A stretch of DNA of 64,000 bases from contig OZ038527.1 in NCBI GenBank assembly GCA_964036665.1, positions 13,113,835 through 13,177,834 on the forward strand, in the 5' to 3' direction. Below the pieces are notes generated by a model. The model saw only the letters and a program-made list of their open reading frames with translations. It was not told the origin of the DNA and searched no databases. Numbering within the stretch: position 1 is the stretch's first letter; the number at the start of each line of letters is the position of its first letter. Source of the stretch: Gordius sp. MW1 (lineage: Eukaryota; Nematomorpha; Gordioida; Gordea; Gordiidae). Below are positions 23,218 through 37,145 of this stretch, one piece after another. Position numbers and translations under genes: made by a program.

Positions 23218-26200
23218 GTTTAGATTGTTTCAATATCGCTTTTTAAGCGTGTCTCCAGTTTTTGTGAAACAAGCTCTATGCGATCGTGATTTAAAGTTAA
23301 TAATTTTTGATGAATGATCAAAAAAATTTTTTTTCACGGAATTCCCCTCTGATATCGAAAATTTTCAGTTGAACAAAAAAGTTGAAAAAATTTTGAGGTC
23401 CCAAAAAAAATTTCTTTCATATTCTTTCGAAAGGGGGCTGAAAAAATCTTTAAAAGTTCGTAAATATTCTTAGAATTATATCCTTGTTAGGATCTCTATA
23501 AGAATTTTTTCACGTGGGGAAGTTTTAGATTGAGAGAAATTAAAATTTTCGTGTTGCGTTTAGATTGTTTCAATATCGCTTTTTAAGCGTGTCTCTAGTT
23601 TTTGTGAAACAAGCTCTATGCGATCGTGATTTAAAGTTAATAATTTTTGATGAGTCTTCAAAAAAAAATTTTTTCAAGGAATTCACGTCTGATATCGAAA
23701 ATTTTCATGGGGGGTATATGGTCAAATAAAAAAGTTGAAAAAATTTTGAGGTCAAGGAAAAATTTTTTTTTCATATTCTTTCGAAAGGGGGCTGAAAAAA
23801 TCTTTAAAAGTTCGTAAATATTCTTAGAATTATATCCTTGTTAGGATCTCGATAAGAATTTTTTCACGGGGGTTTTAGATTGAGAGAAATTAAAATTTTC
23901 GTGTTGCGTTTAGATTGTTTCAATATCGCTTTTTAAGCGTGTCTCTAGTTTTTGTGAAACAAGCTCTATGCGATCGTGATTTAAAGTTAATAGTTTTTGA
24001 TGAGTCTTCAAAAAAAAATTTTTTCAAGGAATTCACCTCTGATATCGAAAATTTTCATGGGGGGTATATGGTCAAATAAAAAAGTTGAAAAAATTTTTAG
24101 GTCGAAAAAAATATTTTTTTTCATATTCTTTTGAAAGGGGGCTAAAAAAAATCTTTAAAATTTAGTAAATATTCTTAGCATTATGTCCTTGTTAGGATCT
24201 CGATAAGAATTTTTTCACGTGGGGAATTTTTAGATTGAGAGAAATTAAAATTTTCGTGTTGCGTTTAGATTGTTTCAATATCGCTTTTTAAGCGTGTCTC
24301 TAGTTTTTGTGAAACAAGCTCTATGCGATCGTGATTTAAAGTCAATAGTTTTTATGAGTCTTCAAAAAAAATTTTTTTCAAGTAATTCACCTCTGATATC
24401 GAAAATTTTCATGGGGGGTATATGGTCAAATAAAAAAGTTGAAAAAATTTTGAGGTCGAAAAAAATATTTTTTTTCATATTCTTTTGGAAGGGGGCTAAA
24501 AAAATCTTAAAAAGTTCGTAAATATTCTTAGAATAATATCCTTGTTAGGATCTCGATAAGAATTATGGCACGGGGGGAAGTTTTAGATTGAGAGAAATTA
24601 AAATTTTCGTGTTGCGTTTAGATTGTTTCAATATCGCTTTTTAAGCGTGTCTCTAGTTTTTGTGAAACAAGCTCTATGCGATCGTGATTTAAAGTTAATA
24701 ATTTTTGATGAATGATCAAAAAAATTTTTTTTCACGGAATTCACCTCTGATATCGAAAATTTTTAGTTGAACAAAAAAGTTGAAAAAATTTTGAGATCCC
24801 AAAAAAAATTTCTTTCATATTCTCTTGAAAGGGGGCTGAAAAAATCTTTAAAAGTTCGTAAATATTCTTAGAATTATATCCTTGTTAGGATCTCGATAAG
24901 AATTTTGGCACGGGGGGAAGTTTTAGATTGAGAGAAATTAAAATTTTCGAGTTGCGTTTAGATTGTTTCAATATCGCTTTTTAAGCGTGTCTCTAGTTTT
25001 TGTGAAACAAGCTCTATGCGATCGTGATTTAAAGTTAATAATTTTTGATGAATGATCAAAAAAAAATTTTTTCACGGAATTCACCTCTGATATCGAAAAT
25101 TTTCATGAGTGGTATATGGTTGAACAAAAAAGTTGAAAAAATTTTGAGGTCAAAATAAAATTTTTTTTTCATATTCTCTTGAAAGCTGGCTGAAAAAATC
25201 TTTAAAAGTTCGTAAATATTCTTAGAATTATATCCTTGTTAGAATCTCGATAAGAATTTTTGCACGGGGGGAAGTTTTAGATTGAGAGAAATTAAAATTT
25301 TCGTGTTGCGTTTAGATTGCTTCAATATCGCTTTTTAAGCGTGTCTCTAGTTTTTGTGAAACAAGCTCTATGCGATCGTGATTTAAAGTTAATAATTCTT
25401 GATGAATGATCAAAAAAAAAATTTTTCACGGAATTCACCTCTGATATCGAAAATTTTCATGAGTGGTATATGGTTGAACAAAAAAGTTGAAAAAATTTTG
25501 AGGTCGAAAAAAATATTTTTTTTTATATTCTTTTGAAAGGGGGCTGAAAAAATCTTTGAAAGTTAGTAAATATTCTTAGCATTATGTCCTTGTTAGGTCT
25601 CGATAAGAATTTTTTCACGGGGGGAAGTTTTAGATTGAGAGAAATTAAAATTTTCGTGTTGCGTTTAGATTGTTTCAATATCGCTTTTTAAGCGTGTCTC
25701 CAGTTTTTGTGAAACAAGCTCTATGCGATCGTTATTTAAAGTTAATAATTTTTTATGAATCTTCAAAAAAAAATGTTTCAAGGAATTCACCTCTGATATC
25801 GAAAATTTTCATGAGGGGTATATGGTCAAATAAAAAAGTTGAAAAAATTTTGAGGTCGAAAAAAATATTTTTTTTCATATTCTTTTGGAAGGGGGCTGAA
25901 AAAATCTTTAAAAGTTCGTAAATATTCTTAGCATTATGTCCTTGTTAGGTCTCGATAAGAATTTTTTCACGGGGGGAAGTTTTAGATTGAGAGAAATTAA
26001 AATTTTCGTGTTGCGTTTAGATTGTTTCAATATCGCTTTTTAAGCGTGTCTCCAGTTTTTGTGAAACAAGCTCTATGCGATCGTGATTTAAAGTTAATAA
26101 TTTTTGATGAATGATCAAAAAAAAATTTTTTCACGGAATTCACCTCTGATATCGAAAATTTTCAGTTGAACAAAAAAGTTGAAAAAATTTTGAGGTCCCA

Positions 26201-26693
26201 AAAAAAATTTCTTTCATATTCTTTCGAAAGGGGGCTGAAAAAATCTTTAAAAGTTCGTAAATATTCTTAGAATTATATCCTTGTTAGGATCTCGATAAGA
26301 ATTTTGGCACGGGGGGAAGTTTTAGATTGAGAGAAATTAAAATTTTCGAGTTGCGTTTAGATTGTTTCAATATCGCTTTTTAAGCGTGTCTCTAGTTTTT
26401 GTGAAACAAGCTCTATGCGATCGTGATTTAAAGTTAATAATTTTTGATGAATGATCAAAAAAATTTTTTTCACGGAATTCACCTCTGATATCGAAAATTT
26501 TCAGTTGAACAAAAAAGTTGAAAAAATTTTGAGGTCGAAAAAAATATTTTTTTTCATATTCTTTTGGAAGGGGGCTGAAAAAATCTTTAAAAGTTCGTAA
26601 ATATTCTTAGCATTATGTCCTTGTTAGGTCTCGATAAGAATTTTTTCACGGGGGGAAGTTTTAGATTGAGAGAAATTAAAATTTTCGTGTTGC
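23218..26693 (+). repeat. 10-mer HOR, copy 2 of 3 (3476 bp)
   Basis: Starts are 23218, 23558, 23908, 24263, 24616, 24956, 25310, 25663, 26015 and 26355. All ten spacings equal those of the neighbouring copies (340, 350, 355, 353, 340, 354, 353, 352, 340, 339). The only internal difference I noticed by eye is a C-to-T change at about 25524. Rare tags such as ggaattcccc, ggaattcacgtctg and gtggggaattttt are shared by all three copies. Confidence 0.93.
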
Positions 26694-29600
26694 GTTTAGA
26701 TTGTTTCAATATCGCTTTTTAAGCGTGTCTCCAGTTTTTGTGAAACAAGCTCTATGCGATCGTGATTTAAAGTTAATAATTTTTGATGAATGATCAAAAA
26801 AATTTTTTTTCACGGAATTCCCCTCTGATATCGAAAATTTTCAGTTGAACAAAAAAGTTGAAAAAATTTTGAGGTCCCAAAAAAAATTTCTTTCATATTC
26901 TTTCGAAAGGGGGCTGAAAAAATCTTTAAAAGTTCGTAAATATTCTTAGAATTATATCCTTGTTAGGATCTCTATAAGAATTTTTTCACGTGGGGAAGTT
27001 TTAGATTGAGAGAAATTAAAATTTTCGTGTTGCGTTTAGATTGTTTCAATATCGCTTTTTAAGCGTGTCTCTAGTTTTTGTGAAACAAGCTCTATGCGAT
27101 CGTGATTTAAAGTTAATAATTTTTGATGAGTCTTCAAAAAAAAATTTTTTCAAGGAATTCACGTCTGATATCGAAAATTTTCATGGGGGGTATATGGTCA
27201 AATAAAAAAGTTGAAAAAATTTTGAGGTCAAGGAAAAATTTTTTTTTCATATTCTTTCGAAAGGGGGCTGAAAAAATCTTTAAAAGTTCGTAAATATTCT
27301 TAGAATTATATCCTTGTTAGGATCTCGATAAGAATTTTTTCACGGGGGTTTTAGATTGAGAGAAATTAAAATTTTCGTGTTGCGTTTAGATTGTTTCAAT
27401 ATCGCTTTTTAAGCGTGTCTCTAGTTTTTGTGAAACAAGCTCTATGCGATCGTGATTTAAAGTTAATAGTTTTTGATGAGTCTTCAAAAAAAAATTTTTT
27501 CAAGGAATTCACCTCTGATATCGAAAATTTTCATGGGGGGTATATGGTCAAATAAAAAAGTTGAAAAAATTTTTAGGTCGAAAAAAATATTTTTTTTCAT
27601 ATTCTTTTGAAAGGGGGCTAAAAAAAATCTTTAAAATTTAGTAAATATTCTTAGCATTATGTCCTTGTTAGGATCTCGATAAGAATTTTTTCACGTGGGG
27701 AATTTTTAGATTGAGAGAAATTAAAATTTTCGTGTTGCGTTTAGATTGTTTCAATATCGCTTTTTAAGCGTGTCTCTAGTTTTTGTGAAACAAGCTCTAT
27801 GCGATCGTGATTTAAAGTCAATAGTTTTTATGAGTCTTCAAAAAAAATTTTTTTCAAGTAATTCACCTCTGATATCGAAAATTTTCATGGGGGGTATATG
27901 GTCAAATAAAAAAGTTGAAAAAATTTTGAGGTCGAAAAAAATATTTTTTTTCATATTCTTTTGGAAGGGGGCTAAAAAAATCTTAAAAAGTTCGTAAATA
28001 TTCTTAGAATAATATCCTTGTTAGGATCTCGATAAGAATTATGGCACGGGGGGAAGTTTTAGATTGAGAGAAATTAAAATTTTCGTGTTGCGTTTAGATT
28101 GTTTCAATATCGCTTTTTAAGCGTGTCTCTAGTTTTTGTGAAACAAGCTCTATGCGATCGTGATTTAAAGTTAATAATTTTTGATGAATGATCAAAAAAA
28201 TTTTTTTTCACGGAATTCACCTCTGATATCGAAAATTTTTAGTTGAACAAAAAAGTTGAAAAAATTTTGAGATCCCAAAAAAAATTTCTTTCATATTCTC
28301 TTGAAAGGGGGCTGAAAAAATCTTTAAAAGTTCGTAAATATTCTTAGAATTATATCCTTGTTAGGATCTCGATAAGAATTTTGGCACGGGGGGAAGTTTT
28401 AGATTGAGAGAAATTAAAATTTTCGAGTTGCGTTTAGATTGTTTCAATATCGCTTTTTAAGCGTGTCTCTAGTTTTTGTGAAACAAGCTCTATGCGATCG
28501 TGATTTAAAGTTAATAATTTTTGATGAATGATCAAAAAAAAATTTTTTCACGGAATTCACCTCTGATATCGAAAATTTTCATGAGTGGTATATGGTTGAA
28601 CAAAAAAGTTGAAAAAATTTTGAGGTCAAAATAAAATTTTTTTTTCATATTCTCTTGAAAGCTGGCTGAAAAAATCTTTAAAAGTTCGTAAATATTCTTA
28701 GAATTATATCCTTGTTAGAATCTCGATAAGAATTTTTGCACGGGGGGAAGTTTTAGATTGAGAGAAATTAAAATTTTCGTGTTGCGTTTAGATTGCTTCA
28801 ATATCGCTTTTTAAGCGTGTCTCTAGTTTTTGTGAAACAAGCTCTATGCGATCGTGATTTAAAGTTAATAATTCTTGATGAATGATCAAAAAAAAAATTT
28901 TTCACGGAATTCACCTCTGATATCGAAAATTTTCATGAGTGGTATATGGTTGAACAAAAAAGTTGAAAAAATTTTGAGGTCGAAAAAAATATTTTTTTTC
29001 ATATTCTTTTGAAAGGGGGCTGAAAAAATCTTTGAAAGTTAGTAAATATTCTTAGCATTATGTCCTTGTTAGGTCTCGATAAGAATTTTTTCACGGGGGG
29101 AAGTTTTAGATTGAGAGAAATTAAAATTTTCGTGTTGCGTTTAGATTGTTTCAATATCGCTTTTTAAGCGTGTCTCCAGTTTTTGTGAAACAAGCTCTAT
29201 GCGATCGTTATTTAAAGTTAATAATTTTTTATGAATCTTCAAAAAAAAATGTTTCAAGGAATTCACCTCTGATATCGAAAATTTTCATGAGGGGTATATG
29301 GTCAAATAAAAAAGTTGAAAAAATTTTGAGGTCGAAAAAAATATTTTTTTTCATATTCTTTTGGAAGGGGGCTGAAAAAATCTTTAAAAGTTCGTAAATA
29401 TTCTTAGCATTATGTCCTTGTTAGGTCTCGATAAGAATTTTTTCACGGGGGGAAGTTTTAGATTGAGAGAAATTAAAATTTTCGTGTTGCGTTTAGATTG
29501 TTTCAATATCGCTTTTTAAGCGTGTCTCCAGTTTTTGTGAAACAAGCTCTATGCGATCGTGATTTAAAGTTAATAATTTTTGATGAATGATCAAAAAAAA

Positions 29601-30169
29601 ATTTTTTCACGGAATTCACCTCTGATATCGAAAATTTTCAGTTGAACAAAAAAGTTGAAAAAATTTTGAGGTCCCAAAAAAAATTTCTTTCATATTCTTT
29701 CGAAAGGGGGCTGAAAAAATCTTTAAAAGTTCGTAAATATTCTTAGAATTATATCCTTGTTAGGATCTCGATAAGAATTTTGGCACGGGGGGAAGTTTTA
29801 GATTGAGAGAAATTAAAATTTTCGAGTTGCGTTTAGATTGTTTCAATATCGCTTTTTAAGCGTGTCTCTAGTTTTTGTGAAACAAGCTCTATGCGATCGT
29901 GATTTAAAGTTAATAATTTTTGATGAATGATCAAAAAAATTTTTTTCACGGAATTCACCTCTGATATCGAAAATTTTCAGTTGAACAAAAAAGTTGAAAA
30001 AATTTTGAGGTCGAAAAAAATATTTTTTTTCATATTCTTTTGGAAGGGGGCTGAAAAAATCTTTAAAAGTTCGTAAATATTCTTAGCATTATGTCCTTGT
30101 TAGGTCTCGATAAGAATTTTTTCACGGGGGGAAGTTTTAGATTGAGAGAAATTAAAATTTTCGTGTTGC
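26694..30169 (+). repeat. 10-mer HOR, copy 3 of 3 (3476 bp)
   Basis: Starts are 26694, 27034, 27384, 27739, 28092, 28432, 28786, 29139, 29491 and 29831, with spacing identical to copies 1 and 2. After 30170 a fourth copy would begin with type b, but a type g monomer follows (tttttag, gagatccc), so the amplification ends near 30200-30290. Confidence 0.93.
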
Positions 30170-33100
30170 GTTTAGATTGTTTCAATATCGCTTTTTAAGC
30201 GTGTCTCCAGTTTTTGTGAAACAAGCTCTATGCGATCGTGATTTAAAGTTAATAATTTTTGATGAATGATCAAAAAAATTTTTTTTCACGGAATTCACCT
30301 CTGATATCGAAAATTTTTAGTTGAACAAAAAAGTTGAAAAAATTTTGAGATCCCAAAAAAAATTTCTTTCATATTCTCTTGAAAGGGGGCTGAAAAAATC
30401 TTTAAAAGTTCGTAAATATTCTTAGAATTATATCCTTGTTAGGATCTCGATAAGAATTTTGGCACGGGGGGAAGTTTTAGATTGAGAGAAATTAAAATTT
30501 TCGAGTTGCGTTTAGATTGTTTCAATATCGCTTTTTAAGCGTGTCTCTAGTTTTTGTGAAACAAGCTCTATGCGATCGTGATTTAAAGTTAATAATTTTT
30601 GATGAATGATCAAAAAAAATTTTTTTCACGGAATTCACCTCTGATATCGAAAATTTTCATGAGTGGTATATGGTTGAACAAAAAAGTTGAAAAAATTTTG
30701 ACGTCAAAATAAAATTTTTTTTTTCATATTCTCTTGAAAGCTGGCTGAAAAAATCTTTAAAAGTTCGTAAATATTCTTAGAATTATATCCTTGTTAGAAT
30801 CTCGATAAGAATTTTTGCACGGGGGGAAGTTTTAGATTGAGAGAAATTAAAATTTTCGTGTTGCGTTTAGATTGCTTCAATATCGCTTTTTAAGCGTGTC
30901 TCTAGTTTTTGTGAAACAAGCTCTATGCGATCGTGATTTAAAGTTAATAATTCTTGATGAATGATCAAAAAAAAAATTTTTCACGGAATTCACCTCTGAT
31001 ATCGAAAATTTTCATGAGTGGTATATGGTTGAACAAAAAAGTTGAAAAAATTTTGAGGTCGAAAAAAATATTTTTTTTCATATTCTTTTGAAAGGGGGCT
31101 GAAAAAATCTTTGAAAGTTAGTAAATATTCTTAGCATTATGTCCTTGTTAGGTCTCGATAAGAATTTTTTCACGGGGGGAAGTTTTAGATTGAGAGAAAT
31201 TAAAATTTTCGTGTTGCGTTTAGATTGTTTCAATATCGCTTTTTAAGCGTGTCTCCAGTTTTTGTGAAACAAGCTCTATGCGATCGTTATTTAAAGTTAA
31301 TAATTTTTTATGAATCTTCAAAAAAAAATGTTTCAAGGAATTCACCTCTGATATCGAAAATTTTCATGAGGGGTATATGGTCAAATAAAAAAGTTGAAAA
31401 AATTTTGAGGTCGAAAAAAATATTTTTTTTCATATTCTTTTGGAAGGGGGCTGAAAAAATCTTTAAAAGTTCGTAAATATTCTTAGCATTATGTCCTTGT
31501 TAGGTCTCGATAAGAATTTTTTCACGGGGGGAAGTTTTAGATTGAGAGAAATTAAAATTTTCGTGTTGCGTTTAGATTGTTTCAATATCGCTTTTTAAGC
31601 GTGTCTCCAGTTTTTGTGAAACAAGCTCTATGCGATCGTGATTTAAAGTTAATAATTTTTGATGAATGATCAAAAAAAAATTTTTTCACGGAATTCACCT
31701 CTGATATCGAAAATTTTCAGTTGAACAAAAAAGTTGAAAAAATTTTGAGGTCCCAAAAAAAATTTCTTTCATATTCTTTCGAAAGGGGGCTGAAAAAATC
31801 TTTAAAAGTTCGTAAATATTCTTAGAATTATATCCTTGTTAGGATCTCTATAAGAATTTTTTCACGTGGGGAAGTTTTAGATTGAGAGAAATTAAAATTT
31901 TCGTGTTGCGTTTAGATTGTTTCAATATCGCTTTTTAAGCTTGTCTCTAGTTTTTGTGAAACAAGCTCTATGCGATCGTGATTTAAAGTTAATAATTTTT
32001 GATGAGTCTTCAAAAAAAATTTTTTTCAAGGAATTCACCTCTGATATCGAAAATTTTCATGGGGGGTATATGGTCAAATAAAAAAGTTGAAAAAATTTTG
32101 AGGTCGAAAAAAATATTTTTTTTCATATTCTTTTGGAAGGGGGCTGAAAAAATCTTTAAAAGTTCGTAAATATTCTTAGAATTATGTCCTTGTTAGGATC
32201 TCGATAAGAATTTTTGCACGGGGGGAAGTTTTAGATTGAGAGAAATTAAAATTTTCGTGTTGCGTTTAGATTGTTTCATTATCGCTTTTTAAGCGTGTCT
32301 CTAGTTTTTGTGAAACAAGCTCTATGCGATCGTGATTTAAAGTTAATAATTTTTGATGAATGATCAAAAAAAATTTTTTTCACGGAATTCACCTCTGATA
32401 TCGAAAATTTTCATGAGTGGTATATGGTTGAACAAAAAAGTTGAAACAATTTTGAGGTCAAGGAAAAAATTTTTTTTCATATTCTTTCGAAAGGGGGCTG
32501 AAAAAATCTTTAAAAGTTCGTAAATATTCTTAGAATTATATCCTTGTTAGGATCTCGATAAGAATTTTTTCACGGGGGTTTTAGATTGAGAGAAATTAAA
32601 ATTTTCGTGTTGCGTTTAGATTGTTTCAATATCGCTTTTTAAGCGTGTCTCTAGTTTTTGTGAAACAAGCTCTATGCGATCGTGATTTAAAGTTAATAGT
32701 TTTTGATGAGTCTTCAAAAAAAAATTTTTTTAAGGAATTCACCTCTGATATCGAAAATTTTCATGGGGGGTATATGGTCAAATAAAAAAGTTGAAAAAAT
32801 TTTTAGGTCGAAAAAAATATTTTTTTTCATATTCTTTTGAAAGGGGGCTGAAAAAAATCTTTAAAATTTAGTAAATATTCTTAGCATTATGTCCTTGTTA
32901 GGATCTCGATAAGAATTTTTTCACGTGGGGAAGTTTTAGATTGAGAGAAATTAAAATTTTCGTGTTGCGTTTAGATTGTTTCAATATCGCTTTTTAAGCG
33001 TGTCTCTAGTTTTTGTGAAACAAGCTCTATGCGATCGTGATTTAAAGTCAATAGTTTTTGATGAGTCTTCAAAAAAAATTTTTTTCAAGTAATTCACCTC

Positions 33101-33321
33101 TGATATCGAAAATTTTCATGGGGGGTATATGGTCAAATAAAAAAGTTGAAAAAATTTTGAGGTCGAAAAAAATATTTTTTTTCATATTCTTTTGGAAGGG
33201 GGCTGAAAAAATCTTTAAAAGTTCGTAAATATTCTTAGCATTATGTCCTTGTTAGGTCTCGATAAGAATTTTTTCACGGGGGGAAGTTTTAGATTGAGAG
33301 AAATTAAAATTTTTGAGTTGC
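30170..33321 (+). repeat. 9-mer HOR unit, rotated (3152 bp)
   Basis: Starts are 30170 g, 30510 h, 30865 i, 31218 a, 31570 b, 31910 c, 32264 d, 32614 e, 32969 f/a. The order and total length equal the reference unit at 4810, although it lies beyond the 10-mer array. The last monomer starts as f (aagtaattc) but ends with gcattatgtcc and ggtctcg, so it is another hybrid. Type h here has gacgtcaaaat and one extra T (355 bp). Confidence 0.88.
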
Positions 33322-36300
33322 GTTTAGATTGTTTCAATATCGCTTTTTAAGCGTGTCTCTAGTTTTTGTGAAACAAGCTCTATGCGATCGTGATTTAAAG
33401 TTAATAATTTTTGATGAATGATCAAAAAAAATTTTTTTCACGGAATTCACCTCTGATATCGAAAATTTTTATGAGTGGTATATGGTTGAACAAAAAAGTT
33501 GAAAAAATTTTGAGGTCAAAATAAAATTTTTTTTTCATATTCTCTTGAAAGCTGGCTGAAAAAATCTTTAAAAGTTCGTAAATATTCTTAGAATTATATC
33601 CTTGTTAGAATCTCGAAAAGAATTTTTGCACGGGGGGAAGTTTTAGATTGAGAGAAATTAAAATTTTCGTGTTGCGTTTAGATTGCTTCAATATCGCTTT
33701 TTAAGCGTGTCTCTAGTTTTTGTGAAACAAGCTCTATGCGATCGTGATTTAAAGTTAATAATTCTTGATGAATGATCCAAAAAAATTTTTTTCACGGAAT
33801 TCACCTTCGAAAATTTTCATGAGTGGTATATGGTTGAACAAAAAAGTTGAAAAAATTTTGAGGTCGAAAAAAATATTTTTTTTCATATTCTTTTGAAAGG
33901 GGTCTCAAAAAATCTTTGAAAGTTAGTAAATATTCTTAGCATTATGTCCTTGTTAGGTCTCGATAAGAATTTTTTCACGGGGGGAAGTTTTAGATTGAGA
34001 GAAATTAAAATTTTCGTGTTGCGTTTAGATTGTTTCAATATCGCTTTTTAAGCGTGTCTCCAGTTTTTGTGAAACAAGCTCTATGCGATCGTTATTTAAA
34101 GTTAATAATTTTTGATGAATCTTCAAAAAAAATTTTTTTCAAGGAATTCACCTCTGATATCGAAAATTTTCATGAGGGGTATATGGTCAAATAAAAAAGT
34201 TGAAAAAATTTTGAGGTCGAAAAAAATATTTTTTTTCATATTCTTTTGCAAGGAGGCTTAAAAAATCTTTAAAAGTTCGTAAATATTCTTAGAATTATAT
34301 CCTTGTTAGGATCTCTATAAGAATTTTTGCACGGGGGGAAGTTTTAGATTGAGAGAAATTAAAATTTTCGTGTTGCGTTTAGATTGTTTTGTTTCAATAT
34401 CGCTTTTTAAGCGTGTCTCTAGTTTTTGTGAAACAAGCTCTATGCGATCGTGATTTAAAGTTAATAATTCTTGATGAATGATCAAAAAAAATTTTTTCAC
34501 GGAATTCACCTCTGATATCGAAAATTTTCAAAAAGTTGAAAAAATTGAGGTCGAAAAAAATATTTTTTTTCATATTCTTTTGAAAGGGGGCTGAAAAAAT
34601 CTTTGAAAATTAGTAAATATTCTTAGCATTATGTCCTTGTTAGGATCTCGATAAGAATTTTTTCACGGGGGGAAGTTTTAGATTGAGAGAAATTAAAATT
34701 TTCGTGTTGCGTTTAGATTGTTTCAATATCGCTTTTTAAGCGTGTCTCCAGTTTTTGTGAAACAAGCTCTATGCGATCGTTATTTAAAGTTAATAATTTT
34801 TGATGAATCTTCAAAAAAAAATATTTTTTCAAGGAATTCACCTCTGATATCGAAAATTTTCATGAGGGGTATATGGTCAAATAAAAAGTTGAAAAAATTT
34901 TGAGGTCGAAAAAAATATTTTTTTCATATTCTTTTGAAAGGGGGCTGAAAAAATCTTTGAAAATTAGTAAATATTCTTAGCATTATGTCCTTGTTAGGAT
35001 CTCGAAAAGAATTTTTTCACGGGGGGAAGTTTTAGATTGAGAGAAATTAAAATTTTCGTGTTGCGTTTAGATTGTTTCAATATCGCTTTTTAAGCGTGTC
35101 TCTAGTTTTTGTGAAACAAGCTCTATGCGATCGTGATTTAAAGTTAATAATTTTTGATGAATGATCAAAAAAAATTTTTTTCACGGAATTCACCTCTGAT
35201 ATCGAAAATTTTTAGTTGAACAAAAAAGTTGAAAAAATTTTGAGATCCCACAAAAAAATTTCTTTCATATTCTCTTGAAAGGGGGCTGAAAAAATCTTTA
35301 AAAGTTCGTAAATATTCTTAGAATTATATCCTTGTTAGGATCTCGATAAAAATTTTGGCACGGGGGGAAGTTTTAGATTGAGAGAAATTAAAATTTTCGA
35401 GTTGCGTTTAGATTGTTTCAATATCGCTTTTTAAGCGTGTCTCTAGTTTTTGTGAAACAAGCTCTATGCGATCGTGATTTAAAGTTAATAGTTTTTGATG
35501 AGTCTTCAAAAAAAAATTTTTTCAAGGAATTCACCTCTGATATCGAAAATTTTCATGGGGGGTATATGGTCAAATAAAACAGTTGAAAAAATTTTTAGGT
35601 CGAAAAAAATATTTTTTTTCATATTCTTTTGAAAGGGGGCTGAAAAAAATCTTTAAAATTTAGTAAATATTCTTAGCATTATGTCCTTGTTATGATCTCG
35701 ATAAGAATTTTTTCACGTGGGGAAGTTTTAGATTGAGAGAAATTAAAATTTTCGTGTTGCGTTTAGATTGTTTCAATATCGCTTTTTAAGCGTGTCTCTA
35801 GTTTTTGTGAAACAAGCTCTATGCGATCGTGATTTAAAGTCAATAGTTTTTGATGAGTCTTCAAAAAAAATTTTTTTCAAGTAATTCACCTCTGATATCG
35901 AAAATTTTCATGGGGGGTATATGGTCAAATAAAAAAGTTGAAAAAATTTTGAGGTCAAAAAAAATATTTTTTTTTCATATTCTTTTAAAAGGGGGCTGAA
36001 AAAATCTTTAAAAGTTCGTAAATATTCTTAGAATTATGTCCTTGTTAGGATCTCGATAAGAATTTTTTCACGGGGGGAAGTTTTAGATTGAGAGAAATTA
36101 AAATTTTCGTGTTGCGTTTAGATTGTTTCAATATCGCTTTTTAAGCGTGTCTCTAGTTTTTGTGAAACAAGCTCTATGCGATCGTGATTTAAAGTTAATA
36201 ATTTTTGATGAATGATCAAAAAAATTTTTTTTCACGGAATTCCCCTCTGATATCGAAAATTTTCAGTTGAACAAAAAAGTTGAAAAAATTTTGAGGTCCC

Positions 36301-36805
36301 AAAAAAAATTTCTTTCATATTCTTTCGAAAGGGGGCTGAAAAAATCTTTAAAAGTTCGTAAATATTCTTAGAATTATATCCTTGTTAGGATCTCTATAAG
36401 AATTTTTTCACGTGGGGAAGTTTTAGATTGAGAGAAATTAAAATTTTCGTGTTGCGTTTAGATTGTTTCAATATCGCTTTTTAAGCGTGTCTCTAGTTTT
36501 TGTGAAACAAGCTCTATGCGATCGTGATTTAAAGTTAATAATTTTTGATGAGTCTTCAAAAAAAAATTTTTTCAAGGAATTCACCTCTGATATCGAAAAT
36601 TTTCATGGGGGGTATATGGTCAAATAAAAAAGTTGAAAAAATTTTGAGGTCAAGGAAAAATTTTTTTTTCATATTCTTTCGAAAGGGGGCTGAAAAAATC
36701 TTTAAAAGTTCGTAAATATTCTTAGAATTATATCCTTGTTAGGATCTCGATAAGAATTTTTTCACGGGGGTTTTAGATTGAGAGAAATTAAAATTTTCGT
36801 GTTGC
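33322..36805 (+). repeat. Block X, copy 2
   Basis: Starts are 33322, 33676, 34023, 34377, 34711, 35065, 35406, 35761, 36116 and 36456. They match 16941-20431 monomer by monomer, including the 20-bp deletion form (34377), aaacagttg and cttttaaaag. Differences are few: a 6-bp deletion at about 33806 (caccttcg for cacctctgatatcg), one base fewer in the A-tract near 34490, and ttatgatctcg near 35693. Similarity ends at about 36890 in the monomer starting at 36806. Confidence 0.87.
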
Positions 36806-37145
36806 GTTTAGATTGTTTCAATATCGCTTTTTAAGCGTGTCTCTAGTTTTTGTGAAACAAGCTCTATGCGATCGTGATTTAAAGTTAATAATTTTTTATG
36901 AATGATCAAAAAAAATTTTTTTCACGGAATTCACCTCTGATATCGAAAATTTTTAGTTGAACAAAAAAGTTGAAAAAATTTTGAGATCCCAAAAAAAATT
37001 TCTTTCATATTCTCTTGAAAGGGGGCTGAAAAAATCTTTAAAAGTTCGTAAATATTCTTAGAATTATATCCTTGTTAGGATCTCGATAAGAATTTTGGCA
37101 CGGGGGGAAGTTTTAGATTGAGAGAAATTAAAATTTTCGAGTTGC
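36806..37145 (+). repeat. Junction monomer, g-like with ttttttatg
   Basis: A 340-bp type g monomer whose early part reads ttttttatgaatgatc, combining the ttttttatg seen in type a with the class B tag. It joins the end of block X copy 2 to block Y and is a likely recombination point. Confidence 0.7.
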
